DNA of 64,000 bases, from positions 1 to 64,000 of the forward strand of contig BNCN01000015.1 of assembly GCA_014656495.1 (NCBI GenBank). Reading direction: 5' to 3'. This DNA comes from Comamonas sp. KCTC 72670 (GTDB lineage Bacteria > Myxococcota > Myxococcia > Myxococcales > Myxococcaceae). Under the pieces are notes generated by a model. It ran no database searches, was not told the origin of the DNA, and saw nothing but the letters and a program-made list of their open reading frames with translations. Each line of letters starts with the position of its first letter. Positions within the stretch are counted from its first letter, which is position 1. This document shows, piece by piece, positions 35,755 through 44,605 of the stretch. A program made the position numbers and the translations under genes.

Positions 35755-36537
35755 TCAGCCCTGCCGGTTGAGGCTGGCCGCGAGCGCGCGCACCGCCACG
35801 CGGGGGCTGAAGCGCACGCCCAGCGTCCCCACCCAGTTGAGCAGGCCGTGGATGGCCAGCACCCGGCCGCGCATCATCATCCCGTAGGCATGGGCGGCCA
35901 CCGCCTCCGCCGTCGCCACGCCGGGCCGCTGGAACAGGCGCGTGTTGCCGTTGCCCGCCCGCTGCGTGAACTCCGTGTGCGTGGCCCCGGGGCAGTGGCA
36001 CGTCACCGTCACGCCCGTGCCCTTGAGCTCGTAGGCCAGCGCCTCCGACAGGGACACCACGAAGGCCTTGGTGGCGAAGTACGTCGCCATGTACGGGCCG
36101 GGCTGGAAGCCCGCGGTGGAGGCGACGTTGAGGATGCGCCCGGCGCCGCGCTCCCGCATGGGCCGCGCGAACAGGTGGGACAGCTTCAGCAGCGCGGTGC
36201 AGTTGACCGCCACCATCTCCGCCTCGCTCGCCAGGGCCTGCTCGAGGAACGGGCCACACGAGCCGAAGCCCGCGTTGTTCACCAGGAAGTCCACGGCGAG
36301 TCCGCGCGCGCGCACGGCCTCGAAGAGCTGCTCGGGCGCGTTTGGCTGGGACAGGTCCGCGGGGAAGACATGCGCCTTCACCCCGTGCGCCTGCTCCAGC
36401 TTCGCGGCCAGGGCCTCCAGCCGCGCGGCGCTCCGGGCGACCAGGATGACGTCATGGCCATCCCGCGCGAAACAGTGCGCGAACTGCTCTCCCAAACCCG
36501 CCGAGGCTCCGGTGATGAGCGCCACTTTCCGCGACAT
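35755..36537 (-). CDS. short-chain dehydrogenase/reductase
   Basis: A 260-residue classical SDR of the YqjQ/DltE-like group. The cofactor motif TGASAGLGEQFA is at 8-19, LVNNAGFG near 90, and the catalytic Ser with YFATK (Tyr-x3-Lys) near 155. ARS after the second strand favours NADPH. The C terminus is extended by a hydrophobic segment. The start at 36537 has GGAGG seven bases upstream, and 130 further upstream codons of open frame are dismissed as GC-driven. Substrate is unknown. Its 3' end faces the beta-barrel gene. Confidence 0.85.
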   Translation of the reverse strand: MSRKVALITGASAGLGEQFAHCFARDGHDVILVARSAARLEALAAKLEQAHGVKAHVFPADLSQPNAPEQLFEAVRARGLAVDFLVNNAGFGSCGPFLEQALASEAEMVAVNCTALLKLSHLFARPMRERGAGRILNVASTAGFQPGPYMATYFATKAFVVSLSEALAYELKGTGVTVTCHCPGATHTEFTQRAGNGNTRLFQRPGVATAEAVAAHAYGMMMRGRVLAIHGLLNWVGTLGVRFSPRVAVRALAASLNRQG

Positions 36538-36885
36538 GGTGTGTCCTCCAGGCCCCGCCTTATAGCCGAGCGGCCGAAGTGTGGCGGCCCCACGAACATC
36601 CCGCCGCCCCCGACAGGCAGGGCGGGCAGGCGGCCGCATGCCGCTGGGGCACTCCCGCGGCTTGCCAGGGCCGGGCGGGGTGGCGAGCTTTACGTCCCAC
36701 CTGCCGCGCCGCGAGGACACCTGGGCCGACAGGAACGAGAGCACTTCCCGTGAGCGCGCGGAACCGGGGCCGCTCGTGCTCGCGGGGTCGCGGCCAGGCG
36801 CGGACCCGTCGACCGTGTCGTGCGAGGACACCACCCTCCCGGGCCGCTCTTGGCACCTCCGGTGCGGCCCCCAGGCGAGCCTGTC
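36538..36885. other. 348-bp divergent intergenic region
   Basis: It separates the SDR (minus) from the peptidase-like gene (plus) and should hold both promoters. It is uniformly GC-rich, several frames are open by composition, and I see no convincing gene, hairpin or promoter match. Confidence 0.3.
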
Positions 36886-37956
36886 ATGAGCGAGCTGGAA
36901 ACGAAGCTGTCCCTGCTGCGCGCCCATCTTGGCGACCTGGGGGCCATCCGCCTGCGGGGCGCGGACTGGTTCTCCTGGGCCACCTGTGGCGGCTCCAACG
37001 TGGTGCTGCTCGCGGAGGAGACCGGGGTGGCCGAGGTGCTCGTCACGCGCGAGGGCGCCTGGGCGCTCACGGACCGCATCGAAGCGGAGCGGCTGGAGAA
37101 GGAGGAGCTGCCTCCGGGGCTGCCCATCCAGGTGAGTCCGTGGGAGGCCCCCGACCAGCGCGAGGCGTGGGTCGCCGCGCGAGTCCGAGGCACTGTCGCG
37201 TCGGACCGGCCCGCGCGGGGAGAGGCGCCGCTGCCCGAGGCCCTGGTCCGCGCCCGGTCGTCACTGTTGCCGCAGGAACTGGAGCGTTACCGCGCGCTGG
37301 GCAAGGACACCGCGGAGGCGATGACGGAGGTGCTGCTCGCGGCCACGCCCGAGTGGACAGGCTTCGAGCTGGCGGGCGCGGGCGCGGAGGCGCTCTGGGC
37401 CCGGGGCATCCAGCCGGCCCTCACCCTGGTCGGGGATGAGCGTCGGCTTCCCCTGTACCGGCATGCCACCGCGACACGGGAGCGGCTCGGCGCGCGAGCG
37501 ATGATCGTCGTCTGCGGGAGGCGGCACGGCTTGTTCGCCAACCTCACCCGCTTCGTCTACTTCCGCGCGCCCTCCGCCGAGGAGCGCCGCCTCGCGGCCG
37601 ACGTCCTGCGCGTGGAGGCCGCCGCCTTCGAGGCCAGTCGGCCTGGGAATACACTGGGGCAGATCTACTCGGCGATTGCCCGCGCGTACGCGGATGCGGG
37701 CCACCCCGGCGCGGAGACGCTCCATCACCAGGGTGGCCCCTGCGGCTATCTCTCCCGCGATGCGCTGGCGCGTCCCGGCATGACGATGACGTTGGCGCCT
37801 CACGGGGCGGTGGCGTGGAACCCGTCCCTCCCCGGAGCCAAGAGTGAGGATACCTGCGTGGTGTCTCCCGGCCGGCTGGAGGTCCTCACGGTGGACCCGC
37901 GCTGGCCGTCCGTGGAGGTCGCGGGGCGCCTCAGACCCGACCTGCTCGTGCGCTAG
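36886..37956 (+). CDS. M24 (Xaa-Pro peptidase-like) protein with altered metal site
   Basis: A 356-residue two-domain protein. An N-terminal creatinase-like domain (FSWATCGGSNVVLLAEETGVAEVLVT) is followed by a pita-bread domain (LSPQELERYRALGKDTAEAMTEVLLA-like helix, then TLVGDERRLPLYRHATATRERLGARAMIV). The region that normally supplies two metal-binding Asp residues (DxG...YxxDxTR) reads CGRRHGLFANLTRFVYF, with both replaced. The usual glutamate in the EPG motif is also missing (LAPHGAVAW), while HHQGGPCGY and EDTCVV remain. It is probably not a functional metalloaminopeptidase and may act as a binding or regulatory protein. Ribosome-site support for the ATG is weak. The gene ends in sequence related to the tandem repeat that follows. 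Confidence 0.7.
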   Translation: MSELETKLSLLRAHLGDLGAIRLRGADWFSWATCGGSNVVLLAEETGVAEVLVTREGAWALTDRIEAERLEKEELPPGLPIQVSPWEAPDQREAWVAARVRGTVASDRPARGEAPLPEALVRARSSLLPQELERYRALGKDTAEAMTEVLLAATPEWTGFELAGAGAEALWARGIQPALTLVGDERRLPLYRHATATRERLGARAMIVVCGRRHGLFANLTRFVYFRAPSAEERRLAADVLRVEAAAFEASRPGNTLGQIYSAIARAYADAGHPGAETLHHQGGPCGYLSRDALARPGMTMTLAPHGAVAWNPSLPGAKSEDTCVVSPGRLEVLTVDPRWPSVEVAGRLRPDLLVR

Positions 37957-38127
37957 TCCGAGGTCGGCGCGCCTCAGGCCCGAACAGCTCGTGTGCGAGT
38001 CCGGCGTCGGCGCGCCTCAGGCCCGAACAGCTCGTGTGCGAGTCCGGCGTCGGCGCGCCCCAAGCCCGAGCAACTCGTGTGCGAGTCCGAGGTCGGCGCG
38101 CCTCAGGCCCGAACGGCTCGTGCGATG
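37956..38127. repeat. 43-bp tandem repeat, four copies plus degenerate tail
   Basis: Units begin at 37956, 37999, 38042 and 38085, exactly 43 bp apart, each starting GTCCG(A/G)(G/C)GTCGGCGCGCC and containing AGGCCCGAAC(A/G)GCTCGTG. Looser copies continue to about 38225. The last ~38 bp of the preceding gene (from about 37918) are a diverged copy, so the array probably grew from that 3' end. 43 is not a multiple of 3, so the array is not coding. The rest of the gap to 38495 shows no gene and presumably contains the operon promoter. Confidence 0.85.
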
Positions 38128-38495
38128 CCGTGCCACCTCAGGCCCGGCCTGCGCGTGCGCTCCTGCGGTGCCTCGCCCTGTCAGGCCCAGCTTGCTCGTG
38201 CGCTCCCGGGGCACCTCGCACGCGGGCACCTCGCGGACGTGCGGGCGTGCCCAAGCCGCTGTGCGTCATGGCCGGCGGTGAAGCCGTCTTCGCCAAGCGT
38301 CATGCGAGCAACAAGGCGGCCTTCCCGCGCGCTGGCCAGCGGTGGACGGCGCCTGTGCGCGGCGCTGGTGACATGAAGAGGGGCGGCGTACATTGCGCCG
38401 TCCCACTGGGGCGGCGCGGTCGTGCTTCCCTGCGCGAGGCCGTGAAGCGGTGTCCGTCGCCGCGCCGTGGGCAGACACAACCGGAGAGCGCGGCC

Positions 38496-39938
38496 ATGGA
38501 GAAGGTGCTCAACTACATCGGTGGCGAGCTGCTGCCTGCCCGAAGCGGCGCGTGGCTGGACAAGCCCGAGCCCGCGACGGGGGCGACCTACGCCCAGGTC
38601 CCGGACTCCGACGCGTCCGACATCCAGCACGCGGTGCAGGCCGCCGCCCGAGCCTTCCCCGCGTGGGCCGCCACCCCGGCCTCCGAGCGCTCGCGCATGT
38701 TGCGCCGCATCGCGGACGGCATCCGGGGCCGCCTGGACGCCTTCGCCCGCGCGGAGTCCATCGACACCGGCAAACCGCTGTCCGTCGCCTCCACGGTGGA
38801 CATCCCGCGCAGCATCCTCAACTTCGAGTTCTTCGCGGACGCGGCGACGCAGTTCGCCAGCGAGGCGCACGCCACGGACAACGTGGCCATCAACTACACC
38901 CTGCGCTCGCCGCTGGGCGTGGTGGGCTGCATCTCCCCGTGGAACCTGCCGCTGTACCTGCTGACGTGGAAGATTGCCCCGGCGCTCGCCAGTGGAAACT
39001 GCGTGGTGGCCAAGCCGTCCGAGGTGACGCCGATGACGGCGTACCTGCTGGCCCAGGTCTGCCGCGACGTGGGCCTGCCGCCGGGCGTGCTCAACCTGGT
39101 GAACGGCCTGGGCCCCAAGGTGGGCGCCGCGATGAGCGAGCACCCGGACATCAGCGCCATCTCGTTCACCGGCAGCACCCGCACCGGCGCCGAGATTGCC
39201 CGCGTGGCCGCGCCCGTCTTCAAGAAGCTGTCGCTGGAGATGGGCGGGAAGAACCCGAACGTCATCTTCGCGGACTGCGACTTCGACGAGGCGCTGGCCA
39301 CCACGGTGCGCTCGTCCTTCGCCAACCAGGGCCAAATCTGCCTCTGCGGCCCGCGCATCTTCGTGCAGCGTCCCCTCTACGCGCGCTTCAAGGAGGCGCT
39401 GGTGGCGCGCACGCGCGCGCTCAAGGTCGGTGACCCGCTGGAGCCCGGCACGGACCAGGGCGCGCTGGTGTCGCAGCAGCACTTCGACAAGGTGCTGGGC
39501 TACGTGGACCTCGCGAAGCAGGAGGGCGGGCGCATCCTCACCGGTGGGCAGCGCGCCAACGTCCCCGGGCGCTGCCGCGAGGGCTGGTTCGTGGAGCCCA
39601 CCCTCATCGAGGGCCTCGACTGGAACTGCCGCACCAACCAGGAAGAAATCTTCGGCCCGGTGGCCAGCATCATGCCCTTCGACTCGGAGGACGAGGTGCT
39701 CGCGTGGGCCAACTCCACGAAGTACGGCCTGGCCGCCAGCGTGTGGACGCAGGACGTGTCCCGCGCGCACCGCTTCGCCTCGCGGCTGCACAGCGGCATC
39801 GTCTGGGTGAACACGTGGATGCTGCGTGACTTGCGCACGCCGTTCGGCGGCGTGAAGGACTCGGGCGTGGGACGCGAGGGCGGCTGGGACGCGCTGCGCT
39901 TCTTCACCGAGCCGAAGAATGTCTGCATCAAGCTGTAA
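38496..39938 (+). CDS. nbaE: 2-aminomuconate-6-semialdehyde dehydrogenase
   Basis: A 480-residue NAD-dependent aldehyde dehydrogenase, first gene of the kynurenine/aminomuconate operon. Cofactor and active-site motifs are in order: GCISPWNLPLYLLTWKIAPALASGNCVVAKPSE, SFTGSTRTG, LSLEMGGKNPN (general-base Glu), FANQGQICLCGPRIFV (catalytic Cys) and EEIFGPVASI. The INYTLRSPLGVVG and WVNTWMLRDLRTPFGGVKDSGVGREGG stretches are characteristic of hydroxymuconate/aminomuconate semialdehyde dehydrogenases. It oxidises 2-aminomuconate semialdehyde made by the decarboxylase encoded at 40925. GGAGA precedes the ATG by ten bases. The open frame continues upstream through repeat-rich non-coding DNA. Confidence 0.9.
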   Translation: MEKVLNYIGGELLPARSGAWLDKPEPATGATYAQVPDSDASDIQHAVQAAARAFPAWAATPASERSRMLRRIADGIRGRLDAFARAESIDTGKPLSVASTVDIPRSILNFEFFADAATQFASEAHATDNVAINYTLRSPLGVVGCISPWNLPLYLLTWKIAPALASGNCVVAKPSEVTPMTAYLLAQVCRDVGLPPGVLNLVNGLGPKVGAAMSEHPDISAISFTGSTRTGAEIARVAAPVFKKLSLEMGGKNPNVIFADCDFDEALATTVRSSFANQGQICLCGPRIFVQRPLYARFKEALVARTRALKVGDPLEPGTDQGALVSQQHFDKVLGYVDLAKQEGGRILTGGQRANVPGRCREGWFVEPTLIEGLDWNCRTNQEEIFGPVASIMPFDSEDEVLAWANSTKYGLAASVWTQDVSRAHRFASRLHSGIVWVNTWMLRDLRTPFGGVKDSGVGREGGWDALRFFTEPKNVCIKL

Positions 39939-39971
39939 GCCCCCTTCCCTCCCCAACCTGAGGAGCACGCC

Positions 39972-40403
39972 GTGAGCAGCGACAGCGCGCGAGTCGATTC
40001 GCAGAAGGCCCCGGAGCCGGTGGGCCTGTATCCCCACGCCCGCCGCGTGGGCAACCTCCTGTTCCTGTCCGGCGTGGGCCCGCGCGAGCGCGGCACGAAG
40101 AAGATTCCCGGCGTGGAGCTGGACGCGGAGGGCAACATCGTCTCGTACGACATCGAGGCGCAGTGCCACTCCGTGTTCCGCAACGTCCGCTACATCCTGG
40201 AGGACGCGGGCTCGTCCTGGGACAAGCTGGTGGACGTCACGGTGTACCTCACCGACATGAAGAAGGACTTCCCCACCTACAACCGGCTGTGGGCGGAGTA
40301 CTTCAAGGACGACCCGCCGTGCCGGACGACGCTCGAGATCAACCGGCTGCCCACGCCCATCGCCATCGAGCTCAAGTGCATCGCCACCATCGGAGGTGAA
40401 TGA
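39972..40403 (+). CDS. 2-aminomuconate deaminase (RidA/YjgF family)
   Basis: A 143-residue RidA-fold protein. LEINRLPTPIAIELKCIATI and CHSVFRNVRYILEDAGSSWDKLVDVTVYLTDMKKDFPTYN match the aminomuconate-deaminase branch (AmnD/NbaF) rather than housekeeping RidA, consistent with its position between the semialdehyde dehydrogenase and 3-hydroxyanthranilate dioxygenase genes. It should hydrolyse 2-aminomuconate to 4-oxalocrotonate plus ammonia. The start is GTG with GAGGA eight bases upstream. Its stop directly abuts the next ATG. Confidence 0.88.
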   Translation: MSSDSARVDSQKAPEPVGLYPHARRVGNLLFLSGVGPRERGTKKIPGVELDAEGNIVSYDIEAQCHSVFRNVRYILEDAGSSWDKLVDVTVYLTDMKKDFPTYNRLWAEYFKDDPPCRTTLEINRLPTPIAIELKCIATIGGE

Positions 40404-40928
40404 ATGGGCCGCCTGACCCCCATCAACTTCAAGAAGTGGATCGACGAGCACCGCCACCTGCTCAAGCCACCCGTGGGCAACCAGCAGATCTGGGAGGACC
40501 GCGACTTCATGGTCACCGTCGTCGGTGGCCCCAACGCGCGCACGGACTTCCACATCAACGAGGGCGAGGAGTTCTTCTACCAGCTCGAGGGCACGATGAA
40601 CCTGCGGGTCATCGACGAGGGCCAGGTGCAGGACATCCCCATCCACGAAGGGGAGATCTTCCTGCTGCCGCCCAACGTGCCGCACTCGCCGCAGCGCCCC
40701 GCGGGCACGGTGGGGCTGGTGCTGGAGCGCCGCCGCCAGCCCAAGGAGCTGGATGGCTTCATGTGGCTGTGCCCCCAGTGCGGCGAGAAGCTCTACGAGG
40801 AGTTCGTCCACGTCACGAACCTGGTGACGCAGCTGCCGCCCATCTTCGAGCACTTCTACGGCAACCCCGACAACTGCACCTGCAAGAAGTGCGGGACGCA
40901 GGTGGTCAAGGGAGGTCCCGCCCGTTGA
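40404..40928 (+). CDS. nbaC: 3-hydroxyanthranilate 3,4-dioxygenase
   Basis: A 174-residue cupin extradiol dioxygenase that opens 3-hydroxyanthranilate to 2-amino-3-carboxymuconate semialdehyde. Iron ligands lie in FHINEGEEFFYQLEGTM (His, Glu) and LLPPNVPHSPQRP (His). The C terminus holds a rubredoxin-like second metal site, CPQC near 130 and CTCKKCG near 161, as in bacterial enzymes. It begins immediately after the deaminase stop, with GGAGGTGA just upstream, and ends in a TTGA overlap with the decarboxylase gene. Confidence 0.93.
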   Translation: MGRLTPINFKKWIDEHRHLLKPPVGNQQIWEDRDFMVTVVGGPNARTDFHINEGEEFFYQLEGTMNLRVIDEGQVQDIPIHEGEIFLLPPNVPHSPQRPAGTVGLVLERRRQPKELDGFMWLCPQCGEKLYEEFVHVTNLVTQLPPIFEHFYGNPDNCTCKKCGTQVVKGGPAR

Positions 40929-41941
40929 AGGTCGACATCCACACGCACCTGCTCCCCGCCGAGCTGCCGCGCTTCGCGGAGCGCTACGGCTACGGCGGAT
41001 TCATCACCCTGGACCACCACGCGCCCTGCCGCGCGCGCATGCTCCGGGATGACGGCAAGTTCTTCCGCGAAATCGAAAGCAACTGCTGGGACCCGGTGAA
41101 GCGCATCAAGGAGTGCGACGCGGCCGGCGTCCACGTCCAGGTGCTGTCCACCATCCCCGTGATGTTCGGCTACTGGACGAAGCCCGAGCACGGCGCGGAC
41201 CTGGCGCGCTTCCTCAACGACCACCTCGCGTCCGTGGTGCACGCGCACCCCAAGCGCTTCGTGGGCCTGGGCACGGTGCCGCTCCAGTCACCCGAGCGGG
41301 CCATCCGCGAGTTGGAGCGGTGCGTGAAGGAGCTGGGCTTCTCGGGCGTGCAGATTGGCTCGCACGTCAACGACTGGAACCTGTCCGACCCGGCGCTGTT
41401 CCCCTTCTTCGAGGCCGCCAGCGAGCTGGGCGCGTCCGTCTTCGTCCACCCGTGGGACATGATGGGCGAGGCGAAGATGCAGAAGTACTGGCTGCCGTGG
41501 CTGGTGGGCATGCCCGCCGAGGTGTCGCTGGCCATCTGCTCCGTCATCTTCGGCGGCGTCATGGAGCGGCTGCCCAAGCTGCGCTTCGCCTTCGCGCACG
41601 GCGGCGGCGCGTTCCCCCACACGCTCGGCCGGATTCAGCACGGCTTCGAGGCCCGGCCGGACCTGGTGGCCGTGGACAACAAGGTGCCGCCCCGCGACTA
41701 CCTGGGCCGCTTCTGGGTGGACTCGCTGGTCCACGACCCGGACGCGCTGCGCTTCATCGTCCAGCTCTTCGGGCAGGACAAGGTGGCGCTCGGCAGTGAC
41801 TACCCCTTCCCCCTGGGCGAGGACCGCCCTGGCACGCTCATCGAGTCCCTGACCGAGCTGGAGCCCGCCGCGCGTGAGCGGCTGCTCTGGCGCAATGCCT
41901 TCGACTGGCTGGGACGCGCCCCCGAGGACTTCGCACCATGA
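40925..41941 (+). CDS. nbaD: 2-amino-3-carboxymuconate-6-semialdehyde decarboxylase (ACMSD)
   Basis: A 338-residue amidohydrolase-superfamily decarboxylase. The metal site is visible as HTHLLP at the N terminus, the histidines of VFVHPWDMMG and FAHGGGAFPHTLGRI, and Asp in LGSDYPFPLGEDRPG. It directs flux away from quinolinate toward aminomuconate. The only start consistent with the N-terminal KVDIHTH is TTG at 40925, overlapping the dioxygenase stop as TTGA with GGGAGGT nine bases upstream. It ends in an ATGA overlap with kynureninase. Confidence 0.92.
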   Translation: MKVDIHTHLLPAELPRFAERYGYGGFITLDHHAPCRARMLRDDGKFFREIESNCWDPVKRIKECDAAGVHVQVLSTIPVMFGYWTKPEHGADLARFLNDHLASVVHAHPKRFVGLGTVPLQSPERAIRELERCVKELGFSGVQIGSHVNDWNLSDPALFPFFEAASELGASVFVHPWDMMGEAKMQKYWLPWLVGMPAEVSLAICSVIFGGVMERLPKLRFAFAHGGGAFPHTLGRIQHGFEARPDLVAVDNKVPPRDYLGRFWVDSLVHDPDALRFIVQLFGQDKVALGSDYPFPLGEDRPGTLIESLTELEPAARERLLWRNAFDWLGRAPEDFAP

Positions 41942-43218
41942 CGACGCCGCACCCCTTCGAGGACACCGAGGCCTTCGCGCACAAGCTGGACGCGGAGGAC
42001 GCGCTGCGCGGCTACCGCGACGCGTTCCACTTCCCGCCCGCGCCGGACGGCAAGCCGGTGGTGTACCTGGCGGGCAACTCGCTGGGCCTCCAGCCACGCA
42101 ACGCCGCGCGCTACATCCAGGAGGAGCTGGAGGACTGGGCCCGGCTGGGCGTGGAGGGCCACGTCCACGGCCGCCACCCGTGGCTGCACTACCACGAGCT
42201 CGTCACCGAGCAGGCGGCGCGGCTGGTGGGCGCCAAGCCGCTGGAAGTCGTGGTGATGAACACCCTGTCGGTGAACCTGCACCTGATGATGGTGTCGTTC
42301 TACCGGCCCACGAAGCAGCGCTTCAAAATCCTGGTGGAGGGCGGCGCCTTCCCCTCGGACCAGTACGCCGTCGCCTCGCAGGTGCGCTTCCACGGCTACG
42401 ACGCGCGCGAAGCGGTGATGGAGCTGAAGCCTCGCGAGGGCGAGGAGACGCTGCGCACCGAGGACATCCTCGAGACGATTGAACGCCACGGCGATGAAGT
42501 GGCGCTGGTGATGCTGGGCAGCGTGAACTACCTCACCGGCCAGGCCTTCGACCTGCCGGCGATCACGAAGGCCGCGCACGCGAAGGGCTGCTTCGTCGGC
42601 TTCGACCTGGCGCACGGCGCGGGCAACCTGAAGCTGTCCCTGCACGACGACGGGCCGGACTTCGCGGTGTGGTGCTCATACAAGTACCTCAACGCCGGCC
42701 CGGGCGCGCTGGGCGGCGTGTTCGTCCACGAGCGCCACGCGAACACGAAGGACCTGCCCCGCTTCGAGGGCTGGTGGGGCCACGACAAGAAGACGCGCTT
42801 CCAGATGGGCCCCACCTTCGAGCCCCTGCCGGGCGCCGAGGGGTGGCAGCTCTCCAACCCGCCCATCTTCCAGCTCGCGGCGCTGCGCGCGTCCCTGGAG
42901 CTGTTCGACCAGGCCGGCATCGCCGCGCTGCGCGCCAAGAGCGAGCGGCTCACCGGCTACCTGGAGTCCCTGTTGGACCGGCTGCCCCAGGGCTACGTGC
43001 GCATCACCACGCCCCGCGACGTGAAGCAGCGCGGCGCGCAGCTCTCCCTGCGCTTCCGGGGCGAGCCCCAGGGCCTGCTCAAGCGGATGGGCGAGGCGGG
43101 CATCATCTGCGACTTCCGCAAGCCGGACATCATCCGCGCGGCCCCCGCGCCGCTCTACAACTCCTTCACGGACGTCTACCGCTTCGTGAAGGCCCTGGAA
43201 GGCTACGCCCGTGAGTGA
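41938..43218 (+). CDS. kynU: kynureninase
   Basis: A 426-residue PLP-dependent hydrolase cleaving 3-hydroxykynurenine to 3-hydroxyanthranilate and alanine. Recognisable stretches are YLAGNSLGLQPRNAARYIQEELEDWARLGVEGH, ALVMLGSVNYLTGQAFDLPAIT, GFDLAHGAGN, and WCSYKYLNAGPGALGGVFVHE with the Schiff-base lysine. RFEGWWGHDKKTRFQMGPTFEPLPGAEGWQLSNPP is nearly diagnostic. Its start overlaps the ACMSD stop (ATGA) and its end overlaps the monooxygenase gene by 8 bp. Confidence 0.95.
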   Translation: MTTPHPFEDTEAFAHKLDAEDALRGYRDAFHFPPAPDGKPVVYLAGNSLGLQPRNAARYIQEELEDWARLGVEGHVHGRHPWLHYHELVTEQAARLVGAKPLEVVVMNTLSVNLHLMMVSFYRPTKQRFKILVEGGAFPSDQYAVASQVRFHGYDAREAVMELKPREGEETLRTEDILETIERHGDEVALVMLGSVNYLTGQAFDLPAITKAAHAKGCFVGFDLAHGAGNLKLSLHDDGPDFAVWCSYKYLNAGPGALGGVFVHERHANTKDLPRFEGWWGHDKKTRFQMGPTFEPLPGAEGWQLSNPPIFQLAALRASLELFDQAGIAALRAKSERLTGYLESLLDRLPQGYVRITTPRDVKQRGAQLSLRFRGEPQGLLKRMGEAGIICDFRKPDIIRAAPAPLYNSFTDVYRFVKALEGYARE

Positions 43219-44605
43219 GCCGCGAGAGCACACCGTCACCGTGGTGGGCGCGGGCCTGGTGGGCTCGCTGCTCTCCCTCTACCTGGCGCGCCGGGGCCAC
43301 GCCGTGGAGCTGCTGGAGCGGCGCCCGGACATGCGGCGTGAAACCGTCGACGCGGGCCGCTCCATCAACCTGGCCATCTCCACGCGCGGGCTGCATGCGC
43401 TGCGGCAGCTGGGCCTGGAGGAGGAGGCGCTGAAGCACGCCATCCCCATGCGCGGGCGGATGATTCACCCGCCGCAGGGCGCGCTCGTCTACCAGCCCTA
43501 CGGCAAGGACGACTCGCAGCACATCAACTCGCTGTCGCGCGCGTGGCTGAACGCGTTCCTCATGACGGCGGCCGAGGCCACCGGCCAGGTGAACATCCGC
43601 TTCAAGCAGCGGGTGACACAGTTGGACCTGGGCCCGGGCACGCTCACGGTGCACGACGACGCCACCGGACAGGTCCGGCAGGAGACGGGCCGCGTGGTGT
43701 TCGGCACGGACGGCTCCGCCTCCGCGGTGCGGCAGGCGCTGGAGAAGCTGCCGGGCTACACGGGCACGCAGGAGCAGCTCGGCCACGGGTACAAGGAGCT
43801 GACGATTCCGCCGGGCCCGGGCGGCACGTTCCAGATGGAGAAGCACGCGCTCCACATCTGGCCGCGCGGCACGTACATGCTCATCGCGCTGCCCAACGAG
43901 GACGGCAGCTTCACCTGCACGCTGTTCCTCCCGTGGCAGGGGCCGGTGAGCTTCGCCTCGCTGGACACGCCCGAGCGGCTGTCGGCGTTCTTCGACGCGC
44001 AGTTCCCGGACGCGAAGGCGCTCATCCCGGACCTGGAGGAGGCGTTCTTCTCGCGCCCCACCGGCAGCATGGTGACGGTGAAGGGAGCGCCCTGGCGCGC
44101 GGGTGGTTTGACGCTGCTCCTGGGTGACGCGGCGCATGCCATCGTCCCCTTCTTCGGCCAGGGGATGAACTGCGGCTTCGAGGACTGCGTCGTCCTGGAC
44201 TCGCTGCTGGAGCGCGGCGGCTCGTGGGAGAGCGTGTTCACGGACTTCGAGCGCCTGCGCAAGACGAACGCGGACGCCATCGCCGACATGGCGGTGGAGA
44301 ACTTCGTGGAGATGCGCGACAGCACCGGCGACCCGCGCTTCCAGTTGCGCAAGGCCGTGGAGAAGGTGCTGCTCAACGCCTTCCCGGGCCAGTTCGTCAG
44401 CCGCTACTCGCTGGTGAGCTTCAGCCGGGTGCCCTACCGGCTCGCCTATCAGGTCGGCGCGCTGACGGACGGCATCGTCGCCGAGCTGACCGAGGGGCTG
44501 GCGAGGGCGGAGGACGTGGACCTGAAGCGCGCGGCGGAGCTCATCCAGAGCCGGCTGGCGCCATTCCTGAAGGAGCACGCGGATGGATTTCGGACTGAAG
44601 GGTAA
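43211..44605 (+). CDS. kmo: kynurenine 3-monooxygenase
   Basis: A 464-residue FAD-dependent aromatic hydroxylase. FAD-binding motifs are VTVVGAGLVGSLLSLYLARRGHAVELLERRPD at the N terminus and TLLLGDAAHAIVPFFGQGMNCGFEDC near 300. SINLAISTRGLHALRQLGLEE and NHEELTIP-like YKELTIPPG are KMO-specific. The C-terminal region YSLVSFSRVPYRLAYQVG is the substrate-side helical segment. It starts with GTG inside kynU and ends 23 bp inside the SDR gene, so it belongs to the same message. Confidence 0.94.
   Translation: MSEPREHTVTVVGAGLVGSLLSLYLARRGHAVELLERRPDMRRETVDAGRSINLAISTRGLHALRQLGLEEEALKHAIPMRGRMIHPPQGALVYQPYGKDDSQHINSLSRAWLNAFLMTAAEATGQVNIRFKQRVTQLDLGPGTLTVHDDATGQVRQETGRVVFGTDGSASAVRQALEKLPGYTGTQEQLGHGYKELTIPPGPGGTFQMEKHALHIWPRGTYMLIALPNEDGSFTCTLFLPWQGPVSFASLDTPERLSAFFDAQFPDAKALIPDLEEAFFSRPTGSMVTVKGAPWRAGGLTLLLGDAAHAIVPFFGQGMNCGFEDCVVLDSLLERGGSWESVFTDFERLRKTNADAIADMAVENFVEMRDSTGDPRFQLRKAVEKVLLNAFPGQFVSRYSLVSFSRVPYRLAYQVGALTDGIVAELTEGLARAEDVDLKRAAELIQSRLAPFLKEHADGFRTEG

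Noticed and set aside
37956..38127. 43-bp repeats as a CRISPR array
   Set aside because: Units are directly adjacent with no unique spacers, are not identical, and no cas genes are present.
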